64,000 nt of DNA from Sitta carolinensis (GCA_032173965.1 JAVUNC010000005.1:3100001-3164000); one strand, 5' to 3'; counted from the first letter of the stretch, positions 23,746 through 35,656 are shown. Numbers and translations: made by a program. The notes: generated by a model not told the origin, from the sequence alone.

Positions 23746-24209
23746 CACCCTCCGGACCTGGAGCTGTTGACCAAACCAGGAGCTTCAGGACTTTGTTCTG
23801 GGTCCAGGTCCTGCTCTTCAGGCTGCAGATGTGAATGTGACTGATACAAAAGACTAATCATAAACCAAAGTGCTAATTTATGAACTAATTAGGTTTTTTA
23901 CTAAAATTCCGTTATTTACAGTTCTGTCCTCCATACTCTGATTAGTTACACACAGCTACTGATTGCAGTGTAGCTCTTGTGTCTCTCCACAGCCACCACT
24001 GCGAAAGAGCAATGCTGCTTCTCCTTGCGCCTCCTGTACCACTCAGTTACTAAATTCTGTAAATTTTGTTTCTGGATCATTTTTTCCGTCCTTTCCCGAC
24101 TTTTTTTTTTTTTATTCCCTCAATTAAGCTACTCACCCAGAAACACTTTTTTTCCTCATTCCTGCCAATTTGGTGTTCCATCCAGCTGGACAGAAAAAAA
24201 AATGAGAAA

Positions 24210-24405
24210 AATAACGTTCCTGGGCAGCCTGTTCAGTGCTCTGCCACCCACTGTGTAAGGAAGTTCTTCCTCATGGTGAGGCGAAACTTCTTATGATTTA
24301 GCTTAGTTTATGGCCATTGCTCCCTCTCCTGTCACTGGACATCACTTAGAAGAGTGTGGCGCATCCTCTTAAGAGCTGTCTCTATTTACATTTATGTAGA
24401 GACAC
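24210..24405 (-). mobile_element. CR1 LINE fragment
   Basis: Antisense CR1 wording on the plus strand: CTGGGCAGCCTGTTCAGTGC, AAGGAAGTTCTTCCTCATGG, CCTGTCACTGGACATCACTT, GCGCATCCTCTTAAGAG. It lacks a clear 3' terminus, being followed directly by another CR1 copy. Confidence 0.85.
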
Positions 24406-24411
24406 TGAGAT

Positions 24412-24705
24412 CATAGAATCACGGGACGGTTTGGGTTAGAGGGGCCCTTAAAGCTCATCGTGTCGCACCCGCTGTGATGGGCAGGGACACTTTTCACTCT
24501 CGCACGTTGCTCAGCCGCACCCCGCCTGCCTGGGACTATCGCGACTGCGGCGTTCACAGCTCCTCTGTGTCCCATCACCCTCTCAGTACAGATTGCTTCC
24601 CCACACCCCATCTACAGCTACGCTCAGTTTGAAGCCGTTGCGCCTCGCTCCGTGCCCCGGATGGCCGTGTCTCGTCCCTCTGTGGGCTCCCTTCAGGCGC
24701 CGGGA
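24412..24705 (-). mobile_element. CR1 LINE 3' end forming the upstream edge of the TAF3 promoter
   Basis: Begins with the diagnostic antisense terminus ATCATAGAATCACGGGACGG, then GGTTTGGGTTAGAGGGGCCC and GATGGGCAGGGACAC. It continues in CR1 order (CAGATTGCTTCCCCACACCC, CAGTTTGAAGCCGTTGCGCC, CCCTCTGTGGGCTCCCTTCA) to about 24705. It is richer in CpG than the other copies in the window. The TAF3 exon 1 region starts roughly 100 bp later. Confidence 0.85.
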
Positions 24706-24911
24706 TTCGTTCAGCGGCGCTGGTATTTATGGATTTTCATTCGCGCTCTCCCGCCGCGGGCTCCGCGCGCGCCCCCGCCCCGCCCCGCTCGATGCGCTCG
24801 GCGCTCCGGCGGCGCTGCCTGCCGGGGGCGGGGCGGCGCCAAGATGGCGGCGGCGATGGCGGCGGTGGCGGGCGGTGCGTGAGAGCTCCCGCGGCCCCCG
24901 GCCCCGGCGGG
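24706..24911 (+). promoter_or_regulatory. TAF3: TAF3 CpG-island core promoter and 5' UTR with GC boxes and TISU/YY1 element
   Basis: CpG-dense, without an obvious TATA box. Overlapping CCCCGCC GC boxes occur at about 24772-24788. An exact SAASATGGCGGC match (CAAGATGGCGGC) lies at 24840-24851; this is both a YY1 site and the TISU initiator of genes with very short 5' leaders. The transcription start is therefore inferred near 24810-24840, not seen directly. Confidence 0.75.
24844..24882 (+). CDS. Upstream ORF of TAF3 (12 codons)
   Basis: The ATG embedded in the TISU element opens MAAAMAAVAGGA and stops at TGA 24880-24882, 29 nt before the TAF3 start at 24912. Its second ATG (24856) is in the same frame. 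It is out of frame with TAF3 (offset 68 nt). Whether it is translated depends on where transcription starts. It could act by leaky scanning or reinitiation. Confidence 0.5.
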   Translation: MAAAMAAVAGGA

Positions 24912-27900
24912 ATGTGCGAGACCTACTCCCGCTGGCTGCTGCGGGTGTCGGTGGCGCAGATCTGCCAGGCCCTCGGCTGGGACTCGGTGCAGGTCTCGGC
25001 CTGCGACTCCTCCACCGACGTGCTGCAGCGGTACCTGCAGGGGCTGGGCCGGGGCTGCCACCGCTACTGCGAGCTCTGTGAGTGCGGGCTGGGGCTGGGC
25101 CGGGGGGATGCGGCTCCACACGGTCCTCGGAGGCCTCTGGGAGTGGCCCTGCTTGAGCAGGGGCCGGGCTGAGGGAGCTCCGTGAGCGCCGCCGGTCCCG
25201 GCCATCCCGCCAAGGAAGGAGCGCTGGCGGCTGCTGGGGCAGGGCAGGAGCGCGGGCAGGTGGGATTTGGGCAGGGCAGGAGGGCACAGGGCAGTGGTTT
25301 GGGGCAGTGCTGGGGTCTGGGCGGCAGGGCAGAAGAACACGGAGAGGTGGGGTTTGGTAGTGCTGGAGTCTGGGCGGCAGGGCAGGGAGAGTATGGGGAG
25401 GTGGGTTTGGGCAAGGCAGGAGGGCACTGGGGGGTGGGTTTGGGCAGGGGTCTGGAGCACAGGAGGGCACTGCGGGGTGGGTTTGGGCAGGGTCTGAGGC
25501 ACAGGAGGGCACTGGGGGGTGGGTTTGGGCAGGGGTCTGGGGACAGGAGGGCACTGGGGGGTGGGTTTGGGTAGGGGTCTGGAGCACAGGAGGGCACTGC
25601 GGGTGGGTTTGGGCAGGGTCTGAGGCACAGGAGGGCACTGGGGGGTGGGTTTGGGCAGGGGTCTGGGGACAGGAGGGCACTGGGGGTGGGTTTGGGTAGG
25701 GGTCTGGAGCACAGGAGGGCACTGCGGGGTGGGTTTGGGCAGGGGTCTGGAGCACAGGAGGACACTGGGGGGTGGGTTTGGGCAGGGGTCTGGGGGACAG
25801 GAGGGCACTGGGGGGTGGGTTTGGGCAGGGGTCTGGAGCACAGGAGGACACTGGGGGGTGGGTTTGGGCAGGGGTCTGGGGGCAGGAGGGCACTGGGGGG
25901 TGGGTTTGGGCAGGGGTCTGGGGGACAGGGCAGGAGGGCACGGAGAGGTGGGATTTGGACAGGGCAGGGGTCTGGGGCACAGGGCAGGAGGGCACGGAGA
26001 GGCGTATTTGGGCAGCGTTGCGGGCCCTGGGTAGGGGTCTTTGGGGGAAAGGCTGTGGCGTTGGGAGGTGTGGGGAGAGCAGCTGGAAACTGCTGCTTGT
26101 CAGGCAGTGCCAGGAGCTGGGGGTGCTTGGCAGGGGAGGGTCATGGAGCTGTGGTCATTTGGGCAGGCAGAAGCATACAGGGAGGTGGGATCTGGGCAGT
26201 GCTGGGGTCTTTGGGTCAGGGAGTGCGAGGTGTGGGTTTGGGGAAGATCAGCCCATAGGCTGGGGCTGTGGGGAAAGGGAGCCGGGCTGTGGAGCAGTGC
26301 ACAGGACTGTGAGCTTGGGGAGGGAAGCCTTGGGCAGCGCTGGGGCAAGGGGGTCTGGGTGCCAGGGAGGACTCTGGGGCAGTGGGTCTGGGTATGTGCA
26401 AGGAGTTGGCACTGTGGGGCTGGAGAAAAGGAGGCTCTATGGCAATGGGTGTGGGGGTGCTGTCCCACTCTCTCTGGCTCCAGGGTGCTGGGGATGGGGG
26501 ACTGTTGGCCCCCTTGCTGGGATGTTGTGCATCTGGGATGGGATGAGCTGGAGGGAGAAGGGGTAGGTGGCCCTTTTCCTGGTGGGATGTGTACATGGGA
26601 GGATGTGGTGCTGTGTTTTCATGGCTCATCTTTGGGTCATCTTTCATGCCTTGGGGCCAGTGCTGAGATGCTGTGGGAGCCCACTGCAGGTGGGGCTGTG
26701 TGTGTGGGGTGTTCACTGTTCTGGCACAAGGGAAGTGCTGAGGATGGAGGGTGCAAGGCTTAGACTCCCTCCTGCGTGGGGAGAGAGTGGTGTGCCTGGG
26801 AATCCTGTTGCTGGGATGCTCTGGGAATATTTGTGTAGGGGTGGGAAGCAGTGGTACTGTGGGACTGGGAACATGTGTATGGGGAATGTGGGAAGGCAGG
26901 GATGCACTAACATGTATTTTGGGAGAAGTGGAGCTGTAGGTTGTGGGAGTGTGCAAGGGCTGCACATGGGAATTGTGGAGTGCAGGGGGGTGGGTTGGGG
27001 CTGGAGATAATTTAGTGCACATGGCACGAGGTATGGGTGTTCTCATGTGGATGGAGAGAAAGAGGTTTGGCTGGATATGTGGGGGTCTGCAGTTAGCCAG
27101 TGCTGCCATTGAGGTGGTACAGAAGGAGCTGGAAGTGATGGCAGGGAGGTGGGCAGGATGGATTTGGGGTGAGGTGGTGCTGGGGTGGAGCATGGAAGGG
27201 GTGAATTTACAGCAAGTGGGAGAAGAGAAAGAGGAGAGGCCTGGGAATCAGTGCCAAGGTCTGGGTCACACAGGAGTGTGGAATGTGGGTGTTGATGGGA
27301 TCGGGAAGGGAGCACCACTGCTGCGTCTGGGTCTACAGTAGAGGATGCAGTTGTGTGTCCCTTGGGATTGTGAGTGTCCCTGCAGAGCATGCAGTGGAGG
27401 TACTGAGGGGTTGGATGTCCTGCTGGTACCTGCAGAACCTGGGGTTGGCAGGATGGGATGTCCAGATGCTTGCTTGGTCAGTAATGCTGCCAGTGGGGCT
27501 GAGAGGGTGGTAGGGGTGTGCTGGGTCTGGGAATGTCCAGGAAGGGTGGGGAGGTGACAGTATGGGGATGGAGGCTGTCAGGGTCACTGCTGGGTCTAAG
27601 CACAGGAAATGTTGAGTGGGATGCAGAGCAAGGCTCAAGCTGCCAGTGTGGTTAGGGGGTCATGAGTCTGTGTGTGGAGGCCTTTGCTGCCCTACATGAG
27701 GGGCAGGGAGGGTGTCATGTAAAAAGGTGGGGCTGCTGTGCTCCTGCTGGATCTGTGAGTAATAGGAAGGACATGAAGGGAGATCTCCATAGTGGGGGGA
27801 CTTTGGGGAGCACCCTGGAGAGGTGGATGTCAGCTGTGTGCCTGGGAAAGCAGGGCTGCTTGTGCCTCCTGGGCCAAGAGGGACATGTTCCCCATTCCTT

Positions 27901-30900
27901 TGGCATGCTCTAGAGCTGTGGCACTGTGGACAGCTGCTGCTCCATGTGTCCTGTGCTTGTGGAGGGGAAAGTCCTGGAGAGCCCCTGGGGCAGAGGTCAG
28001 AGCAGTTGGGTCTGGCAGGGGTTGGAGCAGGGGTGGATAACTGAAGTGCTGGGTAGGGAGAAGGTGAAGACTCACTGGTGGTGGATTCGGGGGCCACAAG
28101 TTCAGGGGACTGCAGGAGGTCACTGGAGAGATAACAGGGTTGGCAGCTCTGAGATGCATCACTGGGAATGTTTGCCAACTTCTGTCCAAACTGGGGGAAC
28201 TGTGCTAATGAGGTGTCACAGCCACAGGTGAGGCCACAGGTGAACATGTCAGAGACATGTTGCTGTCAGCAGGTGGTGGATTGGATGCAGCATCAAGATG
28301 CAAGGAACTGTGAGGGCTGGGTGTGTTGGGGTGAATTTGGAGAGTGCAGAGCTGGGAAGTGCAGTGTGAGTGGATTGGTCAGGAGAGGAGCAACCACAGC
28401 CTGAAAGTGCTGCTGCTGGAGGTTGTGTCCCTTCCCTTAAGAAGGGAAGAGAAGTTCTCACTGCTGCAGGGATCCCCCATGAAGCAAAGTGATGAGCTGA
28501 GTGTACCTGGTCCTGGCTCTGCTTCATCATTTCAGGAATAATTGAGATCGAGTCTGACAGTGGCAGCGTAACCAAGCTTAGGAATGACTGTGTGCTGCAA
28601 ACTGGATTTCTCAGGTTGAACAGGTTTACCTGTACAACTTCCCCCAAATTTGAGAGCAAGTTAGTCTAGAAATGGGACTGTGCAATATTAACTCATGTAT
28701 CCCAGCAGCACAAGTGCAGCTCTGACATTTGTATCCCAGTCCACACAGAAATTATATTTAAAGCAATTAAAAGAGACAACAGAGAGAGAGGGTTTAGGAG
28801 GATGGAGTTATGAGGTGAAAAAGAAGCTCATTTAGATTTGGTCAGAGCTGTCCTTTTTCAGGGTTATTAAAATTTTGGGGAAGATGCTTGTGCTGCAGTG
28901 TTTCTAAGACTGGGAGGAAAAGACACAGAGATGATGCAAATAAATTTTTTGGTGCTGAGAATTGGAAGTTTGTAGAGCTCAGGTATGCCTCTCTAGCTTT
29001 GGGTTTGCTTATTGAAAGTGGGGAAAAAGTGAATGGAGAAGTAGCACAAGTATCGCAATCTTTTTGTTTGGTGGGGGTTTTTTGTTGTTTTTTTTTTCTT
29101 TGAAGAGAAGGGGAATATGCTGTGTTGTGCCAGTGATGTGGTATTTTTTGTATTACCTCTCAAAACGATCTCTGTATTTCTTTCTTTAAAAAGGTTTGTC
29201 AAACGACATCTTAATACTGAGCTGACATCTCCCTGCGATTTCAGAATTGTTTCCCTTTGCTCCTAAAATAAGTTGCTGTACAAACCCAGCTCTGGATGAA
29301 TGAGCTGAATTCTGCCATGGTTTTGCATAAGCAGAATTAATTAAATTCCAATTGTAGCATCTTCATTGTCAGGGCGTTATCTCGGAGTCAAACCAGTGGG
29401 GTTTGAGTTAGCAGGGCTGTCAGCTGAGGGACATAATCTTTGTGTTCCCGACAGAATGGATTTACTGTGACGTAGCTGAGGCACCGTGGTATCGCTGTGG
29501 AAAGCCTGTCCTCGCTGCTCACGTGTCCTCTCACTTGCAGAGGGAAATGATGGCTCTCCCAGCTGGGTTAGATCTTTGTTCCAGCTGTTACATCCCATTA
29601 GGAGAGCTCCATTCAAGATTTTCATTGCTTTTCTCCTGTTGTTTCTTTGCATTTGCAGTAGCTGTAGTTGATGGGAGCTTCTGTGGCTGCAGAGAGAAGG
29701 CGAAAGGATTTGCAAAGTGGGTTTGAGATGTGTTTGATGCCGTGAAATGCTTCTGAATGCTGTGTTGGGGGTGGAGGAGAGGCTGAACTTACAGGGAGAA
29801 AATCAGGGTTTTCCTCTTAAAGTACTCCATATTATGCTGCTCAAATTTGTGGAAAGCTTGTCAAAGGAACACCATTCAATATGCTGTGTGCTCTTTTATC
29901 CTAGAATTTAAATTAAATATTTGAAAACCAGTGATGGAGTATGTAATTAGGGTATCGGGCTACAAAACAAACTGGTGTAGAGTGGTTTCTGAGAGCTGAG
30001 TTCTGCTTTGGTGTTGGTTTTAAGCAGAGGTGAAAAGGGAAAAGCTCCCTGTTAGGTGCCACTTGGTTTTGCACTCTCTTTGTGGTTTGATAGAGGGGTG
30101 GCAGAGCTGGTGCTTTGAGTTATCTGCTCTGGATTGTACAGGTTGGGTTTTTATACGGGAGCTGTCCATGGCGACAGATCAGAATCTGCTTTGTTTGCTC
30201 TGAATTTAACTAACGTAGCTTGGCAGTGGGGTGGTGAGTTATAGACATGCAGAATATGTCATGTTTTATTTCTTAACACATCCAGTGAGGGAGCTCAGTT
30301 TCCAGTCTGTTTCTGTGAGTGGTGCAGTTCATGGGAGGGACGAGGAGGGGAGTTTGTTGTTCACAGCCCCCAAAGTCTCTCTTTTTCTGGTACATTGCTC
30401 TAAAAACCAGTCAGATAGAAAGAAGCTATTTAACTTCTATCACTGAGGGCACCTGGGCATATTTCAACAGGGCAAGTTTAGATTATCAGCTGCTACAATT
30501 AGAAGTGTAATAATCTGGACAATTAACTTTTTGAATTTAGAGGTGGATTTTCCTCTGCTTTCCTTCAGTTTTCAGTGTTGAACTTATGCTTGGATATACT
30601 GTGATTTTACTCTTTTTCCTCCTGAAATTTGCTTACAGTTAGGAAATAAAGTTTAAAAGTTGGTCTTTAGTTTCATATTGTTTGACTACTTCTTTGAAGA
30701 TTATTTTTATGCAAACATAGAACTGTAGAATATCTCAAGTTGGAAGGAACCCACACGGATCATTGAGTCCAAGTCCCTGTTCCTTGCAGGACTACACGCT
30801 TACTATATATACATATAAAAATATGAATGACTGTATTGAAATTGGTATTACTCATGCAACTGCATTTTTGTTAAAAGGCAGGTTCTGATCTGGTGAGCAC

Positions 30901-33900
30901 AGTATTATAACTGGAAGGAAAAATTGCCGATATTGCAAAATGTTTTCCAAGGCCGAACTCACTCCAAAACTTCTCTAATATCTTCCCAGTCTCTCCTGTA
31001 AACCTCATTATAGCAAAGGGAGAATGCAAACAGCAGACCAATATTTTCATTGTTAATTACCACAGAGGAGAGAATTCACCTGGCATCAGCCAATTTTTTT
31101 ATTTCTTTATAATGTCAAATTTACCTCGTATGTTTTCTTTGGTTTTGTTCTTTGTTTTTAGTTACTTCATTCTTACCACTATACGGTAATAATCTCTATC
31201 AAAGGATTAGATTTTGGTGATCAGTTTAAATGAGCTGATTCCCTCTGCAGGTCCTTGAATGGCTTTGTAACAAGGACCTATCCAGGGACTGTAACATTCA
31301 TTATAAGTGTGCATTTTGTGTCCTGATAACCTTAAGTGTTGATGTTTTTAAGCCAATTAATTTATTACTGGCTACTAATATAAAGAAGGACAGTGTGGTT
31401 TTTTTGCTTGATGTTTCTAAAGTTACTGGAGGAGCAGACTCTGAGCACCAATAGCAGGAAGATGCTTTTGCCTGACTGGTAACTACATTAATAGGACCCT
31501 TCATTTTCCCACCTAAGTGCATTTAAGTAAGGCATCTATACTTATTTAATAACCTCTTGTACATACTTATGACTTTGCTGCATGGCAGCTGTGTTTTCTC
31601 CTTGAAACAGTTATCCTGGAGTAACTTTGTGTGATGTGCTGGAGCACAAGGAATCTGTGATAGAGCCTATAATTAAAATACCAAGGAGCTATACCTAATA
31701 ATTTGCTGATTAAAATAAAATACAAAAAAAAATTCTCTTTTACAGCAGCTGTGAGGGGGAACACTGAGCTATTTATAGCACGTGTATATGTTTCATGGGT
31801 GGTGACTCATTAATTTTTTTCAGTATATTTATTACAGAACTGTAGTTGCTTCCTTTAAGAAACCCAGCATGAAACTAAAAGCTCTGCTGTTCTGCACTTA
31901 CTTGCCTGTTAAATTTTCACTCATTCATATGAACTTTGGGCCAGGGGGGAGGAGGTGGTGGGGGTGAGTTTGATGAAAGGAAATCAGCTATTCCTGAGAC
32001 TGAATTTAAGGCAAGACAGTTCCCTAACTCCACACAGCCACTCACAGTGCCTTTGGATGACATGAGCACTGGCCAGCTTATTTGCTGGAGGAATTCTTGT
32101 GACTTCTGTAAAAATAAGTAGGCTTCTAAAAATTCCTTTTCCCCACAACCTAAACCCTTGTTTGTAGGGGAGTTTAGTGCTCCATCCTCATTGTTTGATT
32201 TGGTTTTCCTTGTGGATGAATTGGTTCATCTGCAGGTGATGCTGAGCAGTGGGGCTGAGAGCTGGATAACTTTCCACACAAATACTCTGCTCTGCCTGGA
32301 TTCTCTTTGCCCATCACTTCCATCCAGTACTTTTTTGGGATGCAGTTCCATGTGCACATTCCCCCTCACCTGGTGCTCATTCTCCTGCCAGGGAAGCTGG
32401 GACTGTCATAGCTGCACGGCCATTCCCACAGGTTTCTAGTGAGCTGTTTTGAGACCAAATGGTCTTAATTTAGCTCTGCTGGTGCCACAGCTTTACCTCT
32501 TTTGGAGCACAGTTCCCATTCAGGGAGATAGTGCAGCTTAAAAGCTTGCAAGAAAGGTATTTTCCTAGTTCACTGTTCATGGGGTATAAGGAGGAGTGTT
32601 GTAACTTGCTGGATAAACTACTCCCACCTCCTTCCATCTCTTCCTATCCCTGAACAATGATTGTATTTAAAGTGTTGTGGTATAAAGAGCAGCAAGAGAC
32701 TGGAAACCAAAGCTCTGAAGTGTCTGTGATCTGGCACCAACTTGCTGTGCGACATTAATTATTTCACTGGGAGGCTTCAGCATCTGAATTTTTAAACTGA
32801 GGATAGCACAGATATATGAAGAATAATGAGATAAGTTCAGTATGCACAGATTAAACTTTTTTTTTCTTGGCATCATCTGCTCACAGAAAAAAGCCTAAAA
32901 CTAAATGAAACACCAAGAGAAAGTGTGTTACGTGTTTGTCAGCATTCCCTTTCATGAGTCTGGCTTCTGCTATTTTACTGATTTTTTTTATTAAGCCAGA
33001 GAAAGAAGAGAAATGCTAAACTGTTGAAAGAAAAGTGTAAGGTCTTTATTTGATAAATAACCTGGAAGTACATTTAATGCATTTTTGTGCTGTGATAATT
33101 TTCAATTGATAACTGGTTTGATTTTAAATACAGATATGAATACAGACTTGAAACTTTTTTCAAACACTTCTATCAATGAGGACACCATATTGAAAAGTAG
33201 GGTTAACTGCTCCATCCTTTCATCCCTCTGACAGTTGCAGGTTTAAACATTATATTTAGCTTTCAATCAAACTTAAAACTTGACATTGTCTCTTTGGAGG
33301 CAAATCTCAAAGCTGTGGGAAAATTGAATCTTCTTTGGGGGTTTTTTGATCACCTTTTGAACCCACTTTCTAATATACATAATTGTTCCGTGGTACAGTT
33401 GTTAAATATTTCCATGCTTCAGTTACACTTAGTAGCTGCTTCTCTGCCACGTGTTCTTAAAAAGCACTTGTAGAAAGAATTTTTTTTAGCATTTATCACT
33501 TGCTAATCATGTTAGCACACTTTCCTGGAGGTTAAAAAGATCATGTGCAGATCTAGGAAAAGACTTTTGAAAAGTTTTCCCCAAGTTTTTCTTTTCACCT
33601 GTCTGTCAAACTTGTACCTGTTAAATCTTGACACCTTAGAAAATGCTTCAGTGAGTTCACAGGTACCTTCGTAGCCTGAAGAGCAACTATAAGCGACAAC
33701 ACAAAATTTCTTAGTGGTGTCAATTATCTGAATTTAATTTTTTAAGCATAAAACACACCTTTTCCCCCCTAATAAGTCTAAGGATCTCATAACTACTCTA
33801 GAGTGGTGATGTCCTCATGTAATTATGTGCATGCAAGTCTGGAGTTTGCAGAGCAAACTGGTGTTGCACTTATACAAACACACAGGTATTACACAAACAC

Positions 33901-35656
33901 AAAGGTTTGTGCTTCTCACCCTGCAGAGTTCACATTCCAAGTACAGGAGGGCAAAACTGGCAGTAACTTGGTCTGATCTCCCTTTTAGCTGTGGAAAGAA
34001 TTAGAACACAAGCGAGACTTGCCCGGAGTCACACAAGAGGCCAGTGTTAGAGAGCTGAGAATCAACCCCATAATCTGAGTATTATGCTTATCTTCACCAC
34101 AGGACTTAAGAAGGGAAATTCTAGAACAAAATTCTCATTTTCTAAGCGTACCTGCAGGCGTGATCTGGCTGGGGGGTGGAATTCATGCAGTGATGTGAGA
34201 ACCAGCCCGCTCAGCTGCCTTGGCTTCAAGATAAACCAAGAAGAGATTAGGTTAAAGGACAAACAAAAGAGCATCCCCCCATTCTCTGGAGCCAGGGCTC
34301 CACAATAGCCATTGTGTTCCTTCAATAAGCACGGGCTGCTTTTCCATAATTACTTTTTAAAGTAAATCACAGCTTATCATCATATAGGGATGTAATATCT
34401 TCATAAGCCAATTCTACAGAATTGTAATAATTCAGTATATCATTGTATTGAATTAAAAATCACATTTGGGGTTTACAGCATTGTTTTTGGGTTATTTTTG
34501 TTATGAAAAGTCAAGAAGGGACTCAAAGTGGTGCCTTGGCTGCCAAAGCCAGGTGCCCAGTTCTCCCTCCAGAGGCCTTTCGAGGGATTTTCCTCTGTCA
34601 GCTCAGGGAAACCGAGGTACTTGGACTTCTGCAATTTTAATTTAAAGCTTTGAGCCAAATTAATGGTACAGCACAAACTGCATCCTCTGTTGGACTGTTT
34701 CCTTTTTAAATAAAGATCCTGTTAAATAAAGATCCTGACTGCCTGGCCAATGAGGTTTCACTGTGCCTTTTGTGAAGAAAGGAAGATTTTTGCTGTAGAG
34801 TCAAATATAAGTCATACCCAGGAAATCAGCCCCTGAATAATAGTATAAAATATTCTCTCCTCATCAGACCGCTACATTCCTCTCTTTTATCCAGGAGGTG
34901 TAGCTAAGCAGTAGATGAAGTGGTTCATAGTTTATGAAGCCTGTAAATTTTATGTGGTGGAAAGATACTTTGTGAAGGTTTTTTTTTATATCAGGAGACT
35001 GGTTTTTTTCTTTTATCTCTGTAAACTACAGTCAGTTAAAGAAAATGAAATTGTTCCTCTTCTAGGTTGAGAAATAATATTTGATCTGTTCCATAGTGAT
35101 AAAGAGCACTTTCTGCATATGGGGTCGTGTGGTGTTAATTGACTGTTGCCAGGTAAAGCTGCCTGTTGTTGCTCCCTCGTTTGGGCTTGATTTGCTTCCT
35201 GGAGTGCAGTTCTTCACTGGTATGATTTGGCTCAAAGTGATGGCTCAAAACAAAACCCTTCTGAAAGTAAACCTGGTAGAACTGTGGGGCAGTAAATCCA
35301 TCTCTCTTGCTGGTAGTGAGCTGGGGGACTGTAATCTCCAAGCATCTTCAGGTCGAATTTTTTAACCTGGATTTCTGTGAAAATATTGTTCTTCTGCTTT
35401 GGTTTTGTTCCAGATGGCCGCACAGATCCAATTTTGGATGACGTAGGCGATGCCTTCAAGCTTATGGGGGTTAACCTGCATGAGCTGGAAGATTACATAC
35501 ACAACATTGAACCTGTCACTTTTGCACATCAAATCCCTTCGTTCCCCGTCAGCAAGAACAATGTCCTCCAGTTCCCCCAGCTGGGAAGTAAGGATGCAGA
35601 AGAGAGGAAGGAGTACATCCCTGACTACCTGCCACCGATTGTCTCCTCTCAAGAAG
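24912..35656 (+). CDS. TAF3: TFIID subunit TAF3, exons 1 and 2 (rest outside window)
   Basis: Exon 1 coding part is 24912-25077 (MCETYSRWLLRVSVAQICQA..., ending at Glu-Leu plus one base). Exon 2 is 35414-35656, joined in phase to give YGRTDPILDDVGDAFKLMGV... and PSFPVSKNNVLQFPQ, ending SSQE plus one base at a GTGTGA donor. Together they make 136 complete codons. Residues 1 to about 80 are the histone fold that pairs with TAF10 in TFIID. The linker after it matches remembered human TAF3 closely. The long Lys/Glu-rich middle and the C-terminal PHD finger that reads H3K4me3 are not in the window. The next exon should continue with an acidic run; no such exon is found before 64000, so intron 2 exceeds 28 kb. 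Confidence 0.95.
25445..26015 (+). repeat. G-rich minisatellite with higher-order structure in TAF3 intron 1
   Basis: Eleven clean units of 41-43 bp start at 25445, 25488, 25530, 25572, 25614, 25656, 25697, 25740, 25783, 25826 and 25869. Longer, more divergent units follow to about 26015, and looser related copies precede from about 25253. Variants recur in a pattern: three types repeat as a 125-127 bp trimer (25445-25571 and 25572-25696), then two types repeat as an 85-86 bp dimer (25740-25825 and 25826-25910). Each unit carries four or more G-runs of at least 3 with short loops (T, TTT, CA), a textbook G-quadruplex motif on the RNA-like strand. Confidence 0.93.
26016..28540 (+). other. Strongly G-skewed first part of TAF3 intron 1
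   Basis: About 2.5 kb where G greatly exceeds C on the plus strand, with endless GGG/TGGG runs and degraded relatives of the minisatellite wording (GTGCTGGGGTCT, GGTGGGATCTGGGCAG). No exon is recognised. Long open frames on the C-rich minus strand are a by-product of composition. Confidence 0.7.
30713..30800 (-). mobile_element. CR1 LINE 3' tail
   Basis: Antisense CR1 terminus: ACATAGAACTGTAGAATATC, AAGTTGGAAGGAACCCACAC, GATCATTGAGTCCAAGTCCC. About 90 bp are recognisable in TAF3 intron 1. Confidence 0.85.
34706..34737 (+). repeat. 16-bp perfect tandem duplication
   Basis: TTAAATAAAGATCCTG occurs twice head to tail with no mismatch, indicating a recent duplication. Confidence 0.9.

Larger units (their letters stand above)
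28541..35413 (+). other. Rest of TAF3 intron 1
   Basis: Ordinary AT-rich intron without recognised exons. It holds one CR1 tail (30713-30800), a 16-bp tandem duplication at 34706-34737 (two copies of TTAAATAAAGATCCTG), short homopolymer tracts, and a normal branch/pyrimidine region before the exon 2 acceptor. Confidence 0.7.

Noticed and set aside
23746..23860. Extension of the CR1 reverse-transcriptase remnant
   Set aside because: Beyond 23745 I could not match CR1 wording with confidence.
24593..25081. 162-codon plus-strand frame over TAF3 exon 1
   Set aside because: Wrong frame of the CpG island; the TAF3 frame from 24912 matches the family exactly.
24711..25995. Minus-strand open frames of 233, 376 and 422 codons across TAF3 intron 1
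   Set aside because: They read the C-rich strand of the minisatellite in all three frames. Their Pro-rich repeats come from the tandem array, not selection; the unit is not a multiple of 3 and no splice-linked exons exist.
26216..27193. 325-codon minus-strand open frame
   Set aside because: The C-rich strand of a G-skewed intron has few stop codons. The translation is low-complexity Pro/Ser/Thr/His with no domain.
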